Shown here: one piece after another, positions 25,150 to 33,858 of the stretch | Numbering within the stretch: position 1 is the stretch's first letter | Layout of the letters: every line of letters begins with the position of its first letter | Assembly: GCA_964633465.1 (NCBI GenBank) | Contig: CAZWGB010000001.1 | Location: forward strand, 5,794 to 69,793 | Length of the DNA: 64,000 bases | Direction of reading: 5' to 3' | Source: DTSX01 sp964633465 | GTDB taxonomy: Bacteria; Pseudomonadota; Gammaproteobacteria; Steroidobacterales; UBA11654 | Made by a program: the position numbers and the translations under genes | Notes under the pieces: generated by a model | The model's input: only the letters and a program-made list of their open reading frames with translations | Databases searched by the model: none | What the model was told of the DNA's origin: nothing

Positions 25150-26112
25150 ATGATAGATCTCAAAGAACTCAGTGATTCGCTTATCGGTAAGGTTAGAGGT
25201 AACCCGGTTGCTATTAGTTTGTTTAAAGAGGCAATACCTACATCCTACCAACAACAAAAAGTTGTTCCATGTTCGATTGTTCGTCATGCCATGGACAAAG
25301 GGGAAATTGTTTCCTTTGATCAACACCATCATGATTGCACTACTGGAGTTTACACTGCCGGTGTCGATCCTGGCACAGAGGAGATTAGAAATGGGCAGTA
25401 TTTAGCAAGAAACATACCTGCTTACACAGATCTAGGCGCTGAAAGGATTAAAACAGGTGATTATGTTTTGCCTCAAAATACAGTAGTTGGGATTGGAGCA
25501 GCACCTCTTGCAAATGTACCCCAAGGCATCCAGGTTGACTGGGTCGTTGTGGTTTGTACCCCACATTGGGCTAATTTTATCGGAGGTGCACGCACCGTCA
25601 TAGACGGGACTCCTCCCAGAGGTGCATGCGGTTCATCATTTTGCAGTGATCTTTTTGCTACGCCTTGGCACGATGACAATGTTGTCATCACTCCTGGAGA
25701 TTTGGGCGGTCGAATGAACAACCGTCTTAAACCCGAAGAAATGTTTGTAGTTGTTCCCAATCAATACCTAGAGAGTTTGTTTAATATTATGACTTCCACT
25801 CCCGATGCAAGGGCAGTTTTGGAAGCGACTAAACCTGAAGATTCTGAATATTGGGAAAAACGCAAACGATCTAAACAGGCAAAAAAAGCCAAGGCTTCCA
25901 AAACATCCAAGGACAGCTTGGATGCAAAACTGAGTATGTCTTGGGAACAAGAAGCAAAAGATCTGATTGCCATGACGCCTCCTGGAATTATTGAAATGGC
26001 AATAAACAATGTGGAAGATTTTGCTAGAGACATGGGTGTGGAGCGTATTACTAAAACCGTGGTTCTTGATCAGATGAAGAGTATTGGCATGGATCCATCG
26101 ATGCTGAATTAA
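25150..26112 (+). CDS. DUF169-like protein with C-terminal PCP_red-like domain
   Basis: A 320-residue protein from ATG 25150 (MIDLKELSDSLIGKV). The first 220 residues follow the DUF169 pattern: an N-terminal helix, a Cys in VVPCSIVRHA, HHHDCTTGVYTAG, and a second Cys-rich repeat (GACGSSFCSDLFATPWHDD, ITPGDLGGR). After a Lys/Ser-rich linker, the last 60 residues (MSWEQEAKDLIAMTPPGIIE and ERITKTVVLDQM) match PCP_red. DUF169 has no established function; Cys/His content hints at a metal or cofactor. It follows the cytochrome c gene and precedes an SDR by 5 bases. Confidence 0.72.
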   Translation: MIDLKELSDSLIGKVRGNPVAISLFKEAIPTSYQQQKVVPCSIVRHAMDKGEIVSFDQHHHDCTTGVYTAGVDPGTEEIRNGQYLARNIPAYTDLGAERIKTGDYVLPQNTVVGIGAAPLANVPQGIQVDWVVVVCTPHWANFIGGARTVIDGTPPRGACGSSFCSDLFATPWHDDNVVITPGDLGGRMNNRLKPEEMFVVVPNQYLESLFNIMTSTPDARAVLEATKPEDSEYWEKRKRSKQAKKAKASKTSKDSLDAKLSMSWEQEAKDLIAMTPPGIIEMAINNVEDFARDMGVERITKTVVLDQMKSIGMDPSMLN

Positions 26113-26117
26113 CTTTC

Positions 26118-26984
26118 ATGAAAGACAAAATATGCTTAATCACTGGGACAGCCAGTGGGATGGGAAGAGTTGCAGCTAAATCACTAGCAGAAAAAGGTAC
26201 TACCCTAATCTTGGTAGATTTTGATACTGAAAATGGTCTTACCGCACGAGATGAAATTATCGAAGCCACTGGTAACAAGTCAATTGAATACATCGATTGT
26301 GATGTTTCTTCCTTTTCAGAGCTACACCGTTTGTCCGACCATATTCATGAACATTATCCACGTTTGGATGTTTTGATCAACAATGCAGGCATCACCGAGT
26401 CGATGAGGAGAGAAAACGAAGACGGGTTTGAGATGACATTGGCAACCAATTTTTTAGGTCCATTTTTGCTGACTCATCTTTTACTTGATTTGCTGCAAGC
26501 TGCAGTGCCATCAAGGATTATTAATATCTCTTCGGATGCTCATAGAATGGTTAAAGAATTTGATTTTGATGACATCAACAATAGAAAACGTTGGAATAAA
26601 ATCAACCATGGAACTGGATTCCAGGCATATGCACGTTCGAAAGCTTGTCTGAATGCATTCTCATTCAGGCTTGCTAGAAACCTGGCTGAAACCGGGATAT
26701 CGGTTTACGCGGTTTCACCAGGATACTTTATCAACACCAATGCTCACCGTCATATGAGAGGAGCTTACGGGCTTTTAGTGAAAATAATTCGTCCTTTTCT
26801 TCAATCAGCAGACAGAGGTGCTTTGAATCACATAATGATGGCATCGGAAGAAAAATACCAAAACCAAACAGGATTCTACTGGGAGCATGGGGAAACCAAA
26901 GACGCATCAGCTTTTTCCTACGATCCTGTTTTCATTGACTTCGTTTGGAAGTATGCTTGTGATGCAACAAAGATTAGTGAATGA
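26118..26984 (+). CDS. Short-chain dehydrogenase/reductase
   Basis: A 288-residue classical-type SDR. It has TGTASGMGRVAA (cofactor glycine motif), LVDFD (acidic residue that favours NAD), NNAGIT, and the catalytic Tyr-Lys in YARSKA with Ser in INISSDAHR. The layout, with a long DDINNRKRW insertion before the active site, is like retinol-dehydrogenase-type SDRs. Substrate unknown. ATG 26118 is 5 bases after the DUF169-like gene, and the stop overlaps the next gene as ATGA. Confidence 0.9.
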   Translation: MKDKICLITGTASGMGRVAAKSLAEKGTTLILVDFDTENGLTARDEIIEATGNKSIEYIDCDVSSFSELHRLSDHIHEHYPRLDVLINNAGITESMRRENEDGFEMTLATNFLGPFLLTHLLLDLLQAAVPSRIINISSDAHRMVKEFDFDDINNRKRWNKINHGTGFQAYARSKACLNAFSFRLARNLAETGISVYAVSPGYFINTNAHRHMRGAYGLLVKIIRPFLQSADRGALNHIMMASEEKYQNQTGFYWEHGETKDASAFSYDPVFIDFVWKYACDATKISE

Positions 26985-28747
26985 TCTTGGTCGATTACAT
27001 GAAACAAGAAAAAAGAAAATACTTAGTTAACAAAGCTGAAATCACGAAACTGCGACTCTTATTTTTATTGTTAATAGCATTTACCTTAATTGCTTCATGC
27101 AACACTTATCCTCCATCAATGGAGCCCGAATTGATTGTCTTCAATGCCGATATCCGCACCGTTGATCAAAACCAGATTCGAGCAGAAGCTTTTGCGATTA
27201 AGGATGGACGCTTTGTTGCTGTAGGCAACAATGAAGAGGTGCTAGATCTTAAAGCTGCAACCACAGAATCCATCAATGCAAATGGGGCTACCATAGTCCC
27301 AGGCTTTATAGATAGCCATACTCATTTATCTTCCGGCTCTAAAATTGTCACCGGAATTAACTTAACTGGTGTCAGAGAAAAATCCGTTTGGCTGGAAATG
27401 ATTGCAGAAAGGGTTAAGACAATGGAACCCGGTGAATGGTTATTGGGCGGTCGCTGGGATTATACTTTTGAGAATAAAGGCCTACCTACCCGTTGGGAAT
27501 TAGATAATGTGTCTCCGAATAATCCAGTTGCACTTTCAGACATTGATGGACACTCCATGTGGGTAAATTCTTTGGCTATTGAAAAAGCTAATATAAGAGC
27601 GAATTCAGAAGTCCCACTAGGTGGGCAAATACTTGTTAATGAGTCATCCGGTGAACCAAATGGAATCCTGCTCGAAGGTGCAATGCAGCTCATTTGGGAT
27701 GCCCCAACTTATGTTAGAGATTCTAATCTATCCAGAGATCAGATAGAGCAGGTTTTGGATTATGCCAACTCATTTGGTATTACTAGTGTCCATGACATGT
27801 CCAGTCGTATTGAATTAGATAAATATAAAGATTTGGCCAGCAATCAGAAATTATATGTCAGGATTTTTTGGGGAGAGCATTCAAAATTCAGTCAAGAAGA
27901 AGATAGCACTAATAATGCAAAACGCATCAATCAACTCATCAGCGATTATAAATTTCATGATCAAGGTCGAGGACCCTTGATTGAATATGGATTTATTAAA
28001 TATGTGATTGATGGAGTGCTATCCACCCATACAGCAGCGTTGATAGACCCCTATTCTGATCGACCTGAGATTGTCGGAGAGCCATTCTATATTCAGGGAG
28101 AGATAAATCGATTAGTTAAACGTGCTAATAACCTTGGACTGCCAGTGGCAATTCATGCCATCGGTGATAGAGGGGTTAAGATGGCTTTAAATGCATTTGA
28201 GTACAGTGGTAATGCATCTTTAGCCAACCGGATTGAGCATATTGAAATTATTGAACCTAGTGATATAGATAGATTTAAGAAGCTGAATGTCACAGCCTCA
28301 ATGCAGCCCAATCACGGAACAGGAGTGATTGGTAAATACATTACTCCTAGAGTGGGTGTAGAAAGAGAGAAATATGCTTATGTGTGGAATGATTTTCTAA
28401 GATCTGAAGTTCGTCTAGCACTGAGCAGCGATTTTTCGACCTCTCCTTTTTCACCTCTGGTTCAATTGGCAGATGCAGTCTTCAGAGAAAGCCCAAGTGG
28501 CTTATATGAAAGCCCATGGTATCCTCAGCAGGCACTTACTTTTGAGCAAGCCCTGTATGCCTATACACAAGTTGGTGCAGATCTAGCAGGGTGGGGAGAT
28601 CAAATTGGTAGCATCAGTGTTGGAAAATGGGCTGATTTCGTAGTCTTGGATGGTGCACTCAATGATCCTGTAGGTCGTGAGCTCAAACAACGCAATGTAG
28701 CCAATACATATTTCGCTGGACGAAAAGTTTTTTCAACAGACGATTAA
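26981..28747 (+). CDS. Lipoprotein amidohydrolase (YtcJ-like)
   Basis: A metal-dependent hydrolase of the amidohydrolase_3 family, 588 residues. A basic N-terminus, hydrophobic stretch and lipobox TLIASC (Cys40) mark an exported lipoprotein. The mature part has the metal motif GFIDSHTHLSSG, then IHAIGDRGV, EHIE and ALSSDFSTSPFSPL, the usual metal-binding and C-terminal Asp segments. Homologues hydrolyse formamides or imides, or are uncharacterised; no substrate is proposed. ATG 26981 overlaps the SDR stop; ATG 26999 gives a more usual signal peptide and is equally possible. Confidence 0.88.
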   Translation: MILVDYMKQEKRKYLVNKAEITKLRLLFLLLIAFTLIASCNTYPPSMEPELIVFNADIRTVDQNQIRAEAFAIKDGRFVAVGNNEEVLDLKAATTESINANGATIVPGFIDSHTHLSSGSKIVTGINLTGVREKSVWLEMIAERVKTMEPGEWLLGGRWDYTFENKGLPTRWELDNVSPNNPVALSDIDGHSMWVNSLAIEKANIRANSEVPLGGQILVNESSGEPNGILLEGAMQLIWDAPTYVRDSNLSRDQIEQVLDYANSFGITSVHDMSSRIELDKYKDLASNQKLYVRIFWGEHSKFSQEEDSTNNAKRINQLISDYKFHDQGRGPLIEYGFIKYVIDGVLSTHTAALIDPYSDRPEIVGEPFYIQGEINRLVKRANNLGLPVAIHAIGDRGVKMALNAFEYSGNASLANRIEHIEIIEPSDIDRFKKLNVTASMQPNHGTGVIGKYITPRVGVEREKYAYVWNDFLRSEVRLALSSDFSTSPFSPLVQLADAVFRESPSGLYESPWYPQQALTFEQALYAYTQVGADLAGWGDQIGSISVGKWADFVVLDGALNDPVGRELKQRNVANTYFAGRKVFSTDD

Positions 28748-28752
28748 ATCAA

Positions 28753-28758
28753 AAGGAG
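28753..28758 (+). promoter_or_regulatory. Shine-Dalgarno sequence that defines an ATT start for ybjQ
   Basis: AAGGAG lies 7 bases ahead of ATT at 28766, in the frame of the ybjQ coding region. No ATG, GTG, TTG or CTG occurs in that frame between here and the GTG at 28841. Confidence 0.8.
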
Positions 28759-28765
28759 CAAAGAT

Positions 28766-29116
28766 ATTTCAGATCTAGACACAATTGTTTTAACGACAGC
28801 TCCAACAGTAGCCAATAGAGAGATAGATCATGAAATAGAAGTGATTACGGCTGAATGTGTTTTTGGCATGAATATTTTCAGGGATTTTTTTGCTGGGATT
28901 CGCGACATATTCGGCGGCAGAAGTGAAGCCAGTCAGAAAGTCTTGAAAGATGCACGGCAGACCTGTCTGCGAGAATTGAAACTAGAAGCCGATGAACTTG
29001 GTGCTGATGCAATTATCGGTATTGATCTTGACTACCAAGAGTTCTCAGGGAAGGGTAAAGGCATGTTGTTTTTGGTGGCTTCCGGGACAGCTGTTAAATT
29101 AAAACCTCTAAGCTAA
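28766..29116 (+). CDS. ybjQ: YbjQ/UPF0145 family protein, apparent ATT start
   Basis: A 116-residue member of the YbjQ (DUF74, putative heavy-metal-binding) family, usually a small pentameric protein of unknown role. [19 protein letters not shown] and [13 protein letters not shown] are nearly invariant family blocks. The residues before the GTG at 28841, reading [20 protein letters not shown], also align with the family N-terminus (compare FSTTPTLEG...V in E. coli), so translation must begin upstream. The only start-like codon at the right distance from a Shine-Dalgarno (28753-28758) is ATT at 28766. The gene follows the amidohydrolase by 18 bases. Confidence 0.82.
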   Translation: MSDLDTIVLTTAPTVANREIDHEIEVITAECVFGMNIFRDFFAGIRDIFGGRSEASQKVLKDARQTCLRELKLEADELGADAIIGIDLDYQEFSGKGKGMLFLVASGTAVKLKPLS

Positions 29117-29117
29117 T

Positions 29118-29747
29118 CTATAGTAAAACTAAGATTTTTTTAACGTCCATGCTAAGTTCTTTCGGAGTTGCTGTGGGCTTGAAAGAGGCAACCAGTTTGC
29201 CATCAGGGTTGGTTAAAAATAAGCCAGCCGTATGATTCATCTCGTAAAGATAATCCTCCTCGTCATCACCAATTTTTTGGAAATAAACACTTAAGTTAGC
29301 CGTTAATTTTTTTATTTCATCCAGAGTACCCGTAACACCGATAAATTCAGGGTTGAAAGCAGTCAAATACTCTTTCAATGTTTCTGGCTTGTCTCTGTCT
29401 GGGTCAATGGATACAAAAATGACTTGAGGTTGTTTGACGGCTTTGTCTTCATCAAGAATTTTATAAATTTCTGTCAGTTTGAAAACCGTGGTTGGACAAA
29501 CGTCGGGGCATTTACTGTAGCCAAAAAATATCAGAGACCATTTTTCTTTTAAATCCTTATGTTGAAAAGGTTTGCCTGTATGATCTATAAGATCAAATGC
29601 CACCAATTCCATTGGTTGAGCCAGTGCTTTGCCTGTCTCCAAAACGGTTGTTTTGCTGATAAAAGTAGGCAAATTTATTGCCAGACTGTAGGCAGCAATA
29701 ACGACAAAAATTATAAGACCAAGAAAAAAGCCTGTTTTTTTATTCAC
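29118..29747 (-). CDS. SCO1/SenC family copper chaperone
   Basis: A 209-residue membrane-anchored thioredoxin-fold protein that helps assemble the CuA site of cytochrome c oxidase or handles periplasmic redox stress. One N-terminal helix (residues 7-25) is followed by the copper ligands C-PDV-C (Cys80, Cys84) in FFGYSKCPDVCPTT and the third ligand His in EMNHTAGLF. VSIDPDRDKPETLKEY is typical. It converges on ybjQ with a single base between them, and lies downstream of a 50-residue membrane protein gene in the same direction. No oxidase subunit is in the window. Confidence 0.93.
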   Translation of the reverse strand: MNKKTGFFLGLIIFVVIAAYSLAINLPTFISKTTVLETGKALAQPMELVAFDLIDHTGKPFQHKDLKEKWSLIFFGYSKCPDVCPTTVFKLTEIYKILDEDKAVKQPQVIFVSIDPDRDKPETLKEYLTAFNPEFIGVTGTLDEIKKLTANLSVYFQKIGDDEEDYLYEMNHTAGLFLTNPDGKLVASFKPTATPKELSMDVKKILVLL

Positions 29748-29778
29748 GACTAATCCCTTTATGGTTATACATGAGTAT

Positions 29779-29931
29779 CTATACTCTGGGTCCGCAAATT
29801 ACTGCAACCGGGTTGTATTCAGGAAAGAAAATTGGAGACAGATAACCCCAACCATTAAATACAATAAGGATAATGAAGGGAATCATGACGATTACCGCTA
29901 TAACGAAGAAATATTTCTTGTCTTGATCCAT
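29779..29931 (-). CDS. 50-residue membrane protein upstream of sco1
   Basis: A short reading frame from ATG 29931 encodes a charged start (MDQDKKYFF), one long hydrophobic helix (VIAVIVMIPFIILIVF), then a conserved-looking tail with PEYNPVAVICGPRV. Composition is that of a real single-pass membrane protein rather than random sequence, and it sits 31 bases ahead of sco1 on the same strand. I do not recognise a family; a role alongside SCO1 in oxidase assembly is only suggested by position. The ribosome-binding site is weak. Confidence 0.5.
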   Translation of the reverse strand: MDQDKKYFFVIAVIVMIPFIILIVFNGWGYLSPIFFPEYNPVAVICGPRV

Positions 29932-29965
29932 TTTTAAAGTCAGCCTATTTTATATTTTTTTATCT

Positions 29966-31153
29966 TCAAATAAAACGATCGGGACGAAAATCAGCCAATA
30001 AATTTGTTTCTGTTCCATCAAGTAATTCCATGGCAACCAGCTCCCCAATGATAGGTGCAAGGGTAACTCCACTGTGCATGGTTGCAAGATAAGTCCCAGG
30101 AGTATTTTTAACGTGGCCCACAACAGGTCTTTCATCGTTTGGTAAAGGTCTCCAACCAATCACAACTTCCTCCAATTCAATGGCTTCCAACTGGGGGACA
30201 AATTGTTGTGCAATAGCCAGAATGCGTTCGCTATGCTGCATTTCAAATGCTGCACTAGGAAACGATTCAGGTTTCAAGTCAAGGCGTTCCAGATGAGACA
30301 TGGGCGCACCTGTTTGTTCCCCGATTACCACTGTTCCATCGTTTTGTTGATGGATATGCACACCCGGTGCCACAATTACTCGATCAATGACTTTTTTCAT
30401 TGGCTGGGTTCTGAGAATGATTCCCGGTTTAGACGTTTTGAGAACATCAATCTTGAGTAAATCATCGGTATCAACACCACAAGCAAAAACCACTTGATCA
30501 GCCTCAATTTCCCCGGCAGATGTCTTGATAGCTACGATTTTTTGTCCAATAGTCTTCAAGCCTTCATAAGTTACAGGGTGAAAAATATCACCGCCTAAAC
30601 TAACGGTTTTGCTGAGAAATCTATCCACCAACTTAACCGCATCAACGGCTCCATCTATTTGTGAAAAAGCAATTTTGGCATTTTTGTCAAATTTTACGTT
30701 TGGTTCAAGCTCTTTGGCTTTTTCATCACTGATCATCTCAATGGGAACTCCATAGTCTTGTTGAATCTTGATTTCTTGTGTAAGCATTTTTTGATTCTCT
30801 GGTGACGTGAACCATTCCAAAGAGCCACCCCAATGAACATCAATACCAATTTTAGTCTCCAGTCTGTGATAGGCGAGTAAACTGAGTCGCGATAGATGAT
30901 GATAGCTGTAGGGTTTTTTTGGATAAGAGGCATTGATCCAGGCAAAAGATTTGCCACTCGCATGTGCGGCTGGTTGATCACGTTCAATAACAGTGACTTC
31001 AGCTCCCATTTTTGTAAGATGATAAGCAATTGAGGAGCCGACAATACCTGCGCCTACAACAACAATCCGATTGCCATTTATCAGTGCTTTTAAGCCAGAA
31101 GACCTTGCTATGAGTGCACTGCTCAATAGTTTTGCAAATGTGCGTCTATCCAT
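29966..31153 (-). CDS. FAD-dependent oxidoreductase, DadA-like
   Basis: A 395-residue flavoprotein of the D-amino-acid-oxidase superfamily. After a short N-terminus with a twin-arginine-like DRRTFAKLL comes the Rossmann motif VVVGAGIVGSSIAYHLTKMG and VIERDQPA. The C-terminus has IGWRPLPNDERPVVGH and THSGVTLAP-like MHSGVTLAPIIG, typical of FAD closure in DadA/glycine oxidase. Such enzymes deaminate D-amino acids, glycine or proline; the substrate is unknown. It is probably exported or membrane-associated if the Tat motif is used. It is the first gene of a small minus-strand group with the 50-residue protein and sco1. Confidence 0.87.
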   Translation of the reverse strand: MDRRTFAKLLSSALIARSSGLKALINGNRIVVVGAGIVGSSIAYHLTKMGAEVTVIERDQPAAHASGKSFAWINASYPKKPYSYHHLSRLSLLAYHRLETKIGIDVHWGGSLEWFTSPENQKMLTQEIKIQQDYGVPIEMISDEKAKELEPNVKFDKNAKIAFSQIDGAVDAVKLVDRFLSKTVSLGGDIFHPVTYEGLKTIGQKIVAIKTSAGEIEADQVVFACGVDTDDLLKIDVLKTSKPGIILRTQPMKKVIDRVIVAPGVHIHQQNDGTVVIGEQTGAPMSHLERLDLKPESFPSAAFEMQHSERILAIAQQFVPQLEAIELEEVVIGWRPLPNDERPVVGHVKNTPGTYLATMHSGVTLAPIIGELVAMELLDGTETNLLADFRPDRFI

Positions 31154-31248
31154 GAGATTATTTTCTCATTTTTTCAATACAAATGTTTGTAATCACTTAA
31201 GAACTAGAGCAAACTACTTTCATTTTAAAAATCCCAGAGAATCAAAAT

Positions 31249-33561
31249 ATGGGTGGAAGCTTTTCAGCACTAAAAATCTTCATAATTATTGTTGTTATGA
31301 ATGCAATTTTTTCTGCCTTTTCCAATGCTGCAATCACGATCGATGGACGTTTGGACGAATTGGAATGGAAGCAAGCACAGCGATTTGTAAGCTTTGTCGA
31401 AACCCGTCCTTTCAGCTTAAAGGAATCGACAATTCCTACCGAGGTTTTGGTACTAACTGATGAAAAAGGAATTTATATTGGGTTTATCAACCAACAATCA
31501 TGGGATACTCGATACAGAAGGAAGCAAGAGCGTGATGCAATGTGGTCTGATTCCGACCGAAATTTCCTCTCCATTGATTTTGATGGCAAAGCCAACATAG
31601 GCTACTTTTTTGGCGTCTCTCTGGGAGGTTCCATGAGTGATGGCTCAATCAGCGGTGAGAGCCAGATGGATAGAGATTGGGATGGGGATTGGGAAGTGAA
31701 AGTATCTGAATCTGAAACCCATTGGTATTCGGAATTTTTTCTTCCCTGGACTGTGGTGCCAATGATGTCAGACAAGCAAAGTACCAGAGATATCGGTGTT
31801 TATTTTTCCCGACAAATGATGGATGAAGGAAAAGTGGTCGGATTTCCAGGAATTAATTATGAGAGAAAAAAATTTCTCTCTCGTTTCCATCCGGTTACTG
31901 TCAATCAATACGATTCGACTAAATTCGTTGCTTTTCCTTATGCAGTAAGTTCGTATGATAATTTGCAAGATTCTGCTGAATATCAGGCAGGATTGGATCT
32001 GTTTTGGGCTTTGGGCAATGGTCGGGAGCTGAACATGACTGTAAATCCTGACTTTGGGCAGGTTGAAAGTGATGAAGTGGTAATAAATTTTTCTCCTGTT
32101 GAAACGTGGCTTTCAGACAGAAGACCATTTTTCGCTGAAAACCAAGGGCTATTTAACATTTCCTCCGGCGACTATGGCCTTATCAATACCCGCAGAATTG
32201 GTAGTTCTCCTGACTATAATTGCGATGAATTCTCAACTGCAAATGGTGGTTCTGATGTTTTGCAGGACTCCTGTAAGAATGAACAAAAGGCAAACAATGA
32301 CATTGACACGGCTTTAAAGTTTACCCAACTAGGAGAAAATACCGATGTTGGTTTGTTTGCTGCTTTTGAGGATGATGAAGCATTTAGTAAAGGACGTGAA
32401 TTTTATTCTATCAGAGCCCTGAGGAGATTAAACCAGCATAAGATTGGGTATCTTGCTACTCACGTTCAAAGAGATGCCTTGGATAGAAGCGCTACCGTCC
32501 ATGCTTTTGATTACGAGAATCAAGCAACGGAGGCTCTGACGTTAAATAGTTTACTGATGTATTCAGACACTGCCGATGAAAGTGGCTTCGGGATGCGTTT
32601 TGGTATGAGTTACGATCCTAATAAAAACTGGAATAATGGCATTTCTTATTACCGTTTTGACGATGAATTAAATATCAATGATATGGGTTACATGTCCCGG
32701 AATAATTTGAGTAATCTTAGAACTTTTACCATGTATACTCAGACCGATTTTGAGACAGCCTCAAAAATTTTAGAACGTAAATACATTTTTGATTTTTCAA
32801 AACGAGCAGATACTCATGGTCTTCAATTGGTGCAAAGAGCCAATCTCTCCTTTAGCCAATCATTTAAAGATACTTCTGGTTTTGAAATTAAGGTAGGGCT
32901 TGACTCATCGGGAAAAAATGATCTATTGACTCGAGGCAGTGTGTTGGCACCCTTTGTTAAATTTGGTCAAGAACAGGAGTTTGCATTGACTTACTACAGT
33001 AGACAAAACGAGAGTTGGAGTTATTGGGCACATTTTGAAAAAGAAAGACAATCGTATCCATTATTTACTGATAGTGCAAAGAGCATAGGGGTGGGTGGAA
33101 ATTATTACCCTTCAGACGATCTAAAATTGAGTATGAGGCTACATAAGCGTGAGTCTACGAGTTGGATCAATTGGATTGGGGACAACAAGATTGGAGTTTA
33201 CCCACTTGATCGTTTCTCCATCAGAATCAACGCCACTTGGTTTCCAAAAGAAAATCACGAACTGCGTATTAAATTTCAAACCACTGTTATGGAAACTGAG
33301 ACTGGAGTCGAGTGGTTGGCTGACACCAACGGTAACTTGAGTTCTACCAATACTTCAGCTGCTGGGTTTGATCTTGGGCAATTGGCGTTCCAGATCAGGT
33401 ATAAATATGAAATTAGCTCACTGTCGCATTTCTATGCTGTCTATACCCGAGGAGGCAGACATTACGAAGATGATGATGTGAGTGTTGGTAAGATAATTAG
33501 TGGAACCTGGGACAACCCAAAAGAAAACAGATTTACATTGAAGCTAAGAATAAAGTTTTGA
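31249..33561 (+). CDS. Outer membrane beta-barrel with N-terminal CBM9-like domain (DUF5916)
   Basis: A 770-residue secreted protein. A signal peptide (hydrophobic IFIIIVVMNAIFSAFS, then NA) precedes a carbohydrate-binding-9-like domain of about 190 residues (ITIDGRLDELEWKQA, SDSDRNFLSIDFDG, WYSEFFLPWTVV). The rest holds VNPDFGQVESDEVVINFSP and RRPFFAENQGLF, hallmarks of DUF5916, then many alternating amphipathic strands ending in LKLRIKF with a terminal Phe as in outer membrane proteins. Ligand and role are unknown. ATG 31249, divergent from the DadA-like gene. Confidence 0.85.
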   Translation: MGGSFSALKIFIIIVVMNAIFSAFSNAAITIDGRLDELEWKQAQRFVSFVETRPFSLKESTIPTEVLVLTDEKGIYIGFINQQSWDTRYRRKQERDAMWSDSDRNFLSIDFDGKANIGYFFGVSLGGSMSDGSISGESQMDRDWDGDWEVKVSESETHWYSEFFLPWTVVPMMSDKQSTRDIGVYFSRQMMDEGKVVGFPGINYERKKFLSRFHPVTVNQYDSTKFVAFPYAVSSYDNLQDSAEYQAGLDLFWALGNGRELNMTVNPDFGQVESDEVVINFSPVETWLSDRRPFFAENQGLFNISSGDYGLINTRRIGSSPDYNCDEFSTANGGSDVLQDSCKNEQKANNDIDTALKFTQLGENTDVGLFAAFEDDEAFSKGREFYSIRALRRLNQHKIGYLATHVQRDALDRSATVHAFDYENQATEALTLNSLLMYSDTADESGFGMRFGMSYDPNKNWNNGISYYRFDDELNINDMGYMSRNNLSNLRTFTMYTQTDFETASKILERKYIFDFSKRADTHGLQLVQRANLSFSQSFKDTSGFEIKVGLDSSGKNDLLTRGSVLAPFVKFGQEQEFALTYYSRQNESWSYWAHFEKERQSYPLFTDSAKSIGVGGNYYPSDDLKLSMRLHKRESTSWINWIGDNKIGVYPLDRFSIRINATWFPKENHELRIKFQTTVMETETGVEWLADTNGNLSSTNTSAAGFDLGQLAFQIRYKYEISSLSHFYAVYTRGGRHYEDDDVSVGKIISGTWDNPKENRFTLKLRIKF

Positions 33562-33635
33562 TCTAAGGTCTAAAGAATAAGCCACCATCTGCAGATTACA
33601 TCCGCTGCTGAAAAACCTAACAAATAGAAAATCTA

Positions 33636-33653
33636 AGCCAACAGTAGTTGGCT
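33636..33653. terminator. Probable hairpin terminator between convergent genes
   Basis: AGCCAAC (33636-33642) and GTTGGCT (33647-33653) form a perfect seven-base stem with an AGTA loop. A modest CTTTAT tract follows on the plus strand and TAGATTTTC on the minus strand. It lies between the stops at 33561 and 33656. The T-runs are short, so efficiency is uncertain. Confidence 0.55.
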
Positions 33654-33655
33654 CT

Positions 33656-33850
33656 TTATCTTGGGATTTCGGTTTGGTTTTCTTTGTTGATTTTGTCTTT
33701 GTAGAGCAATTTTTCTTTTTTTAAAGTTCGTATTATTTGCCAGGTATTGCTGCTACGGTCTTGATCTCTTAATTCTTCTAGTTGATCAATTTTAGTTTTT
33801 AAATAGTTGTGTTCTTCTTTTAGTTTTTTGAGTTTTTTAGATGCTTTCAT
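33656..33850 (-). CDS. YdcH-like small coiled-coil protein (DUF465)
   Basis: A 64-residue, highly charged alpha-helical protein from ATG 33850 (MKASKKLKKLKEEHNYLKTK). The two-helix pattern, with LKEEH early and IIRTLKKEKLLYKDKI late, matches the YdcH/DUF465 family, which has no established function. A longer in-frame version exists upstream but overlaps the neighbouring membrane protein gene and adds unrelated sequence. The gene follows that neighbour by 8 bases. Confidence 0.75.
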   Translation of the reverse strand: MKASKKLKKLKEEHNYLKTKIDQLEELRDQDRSSNTWQIIRTLKKEKLLYKDKINKENQTEIPR

Positions 33851-33858
33851 GAATAATT

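Noticed and set aside
28841..29116. GTG 28841 as the ybjQ start
   Set aside because: Family-like sequence continues upstream of it and a ribosome-binding site is present only for the ATT at 28766.
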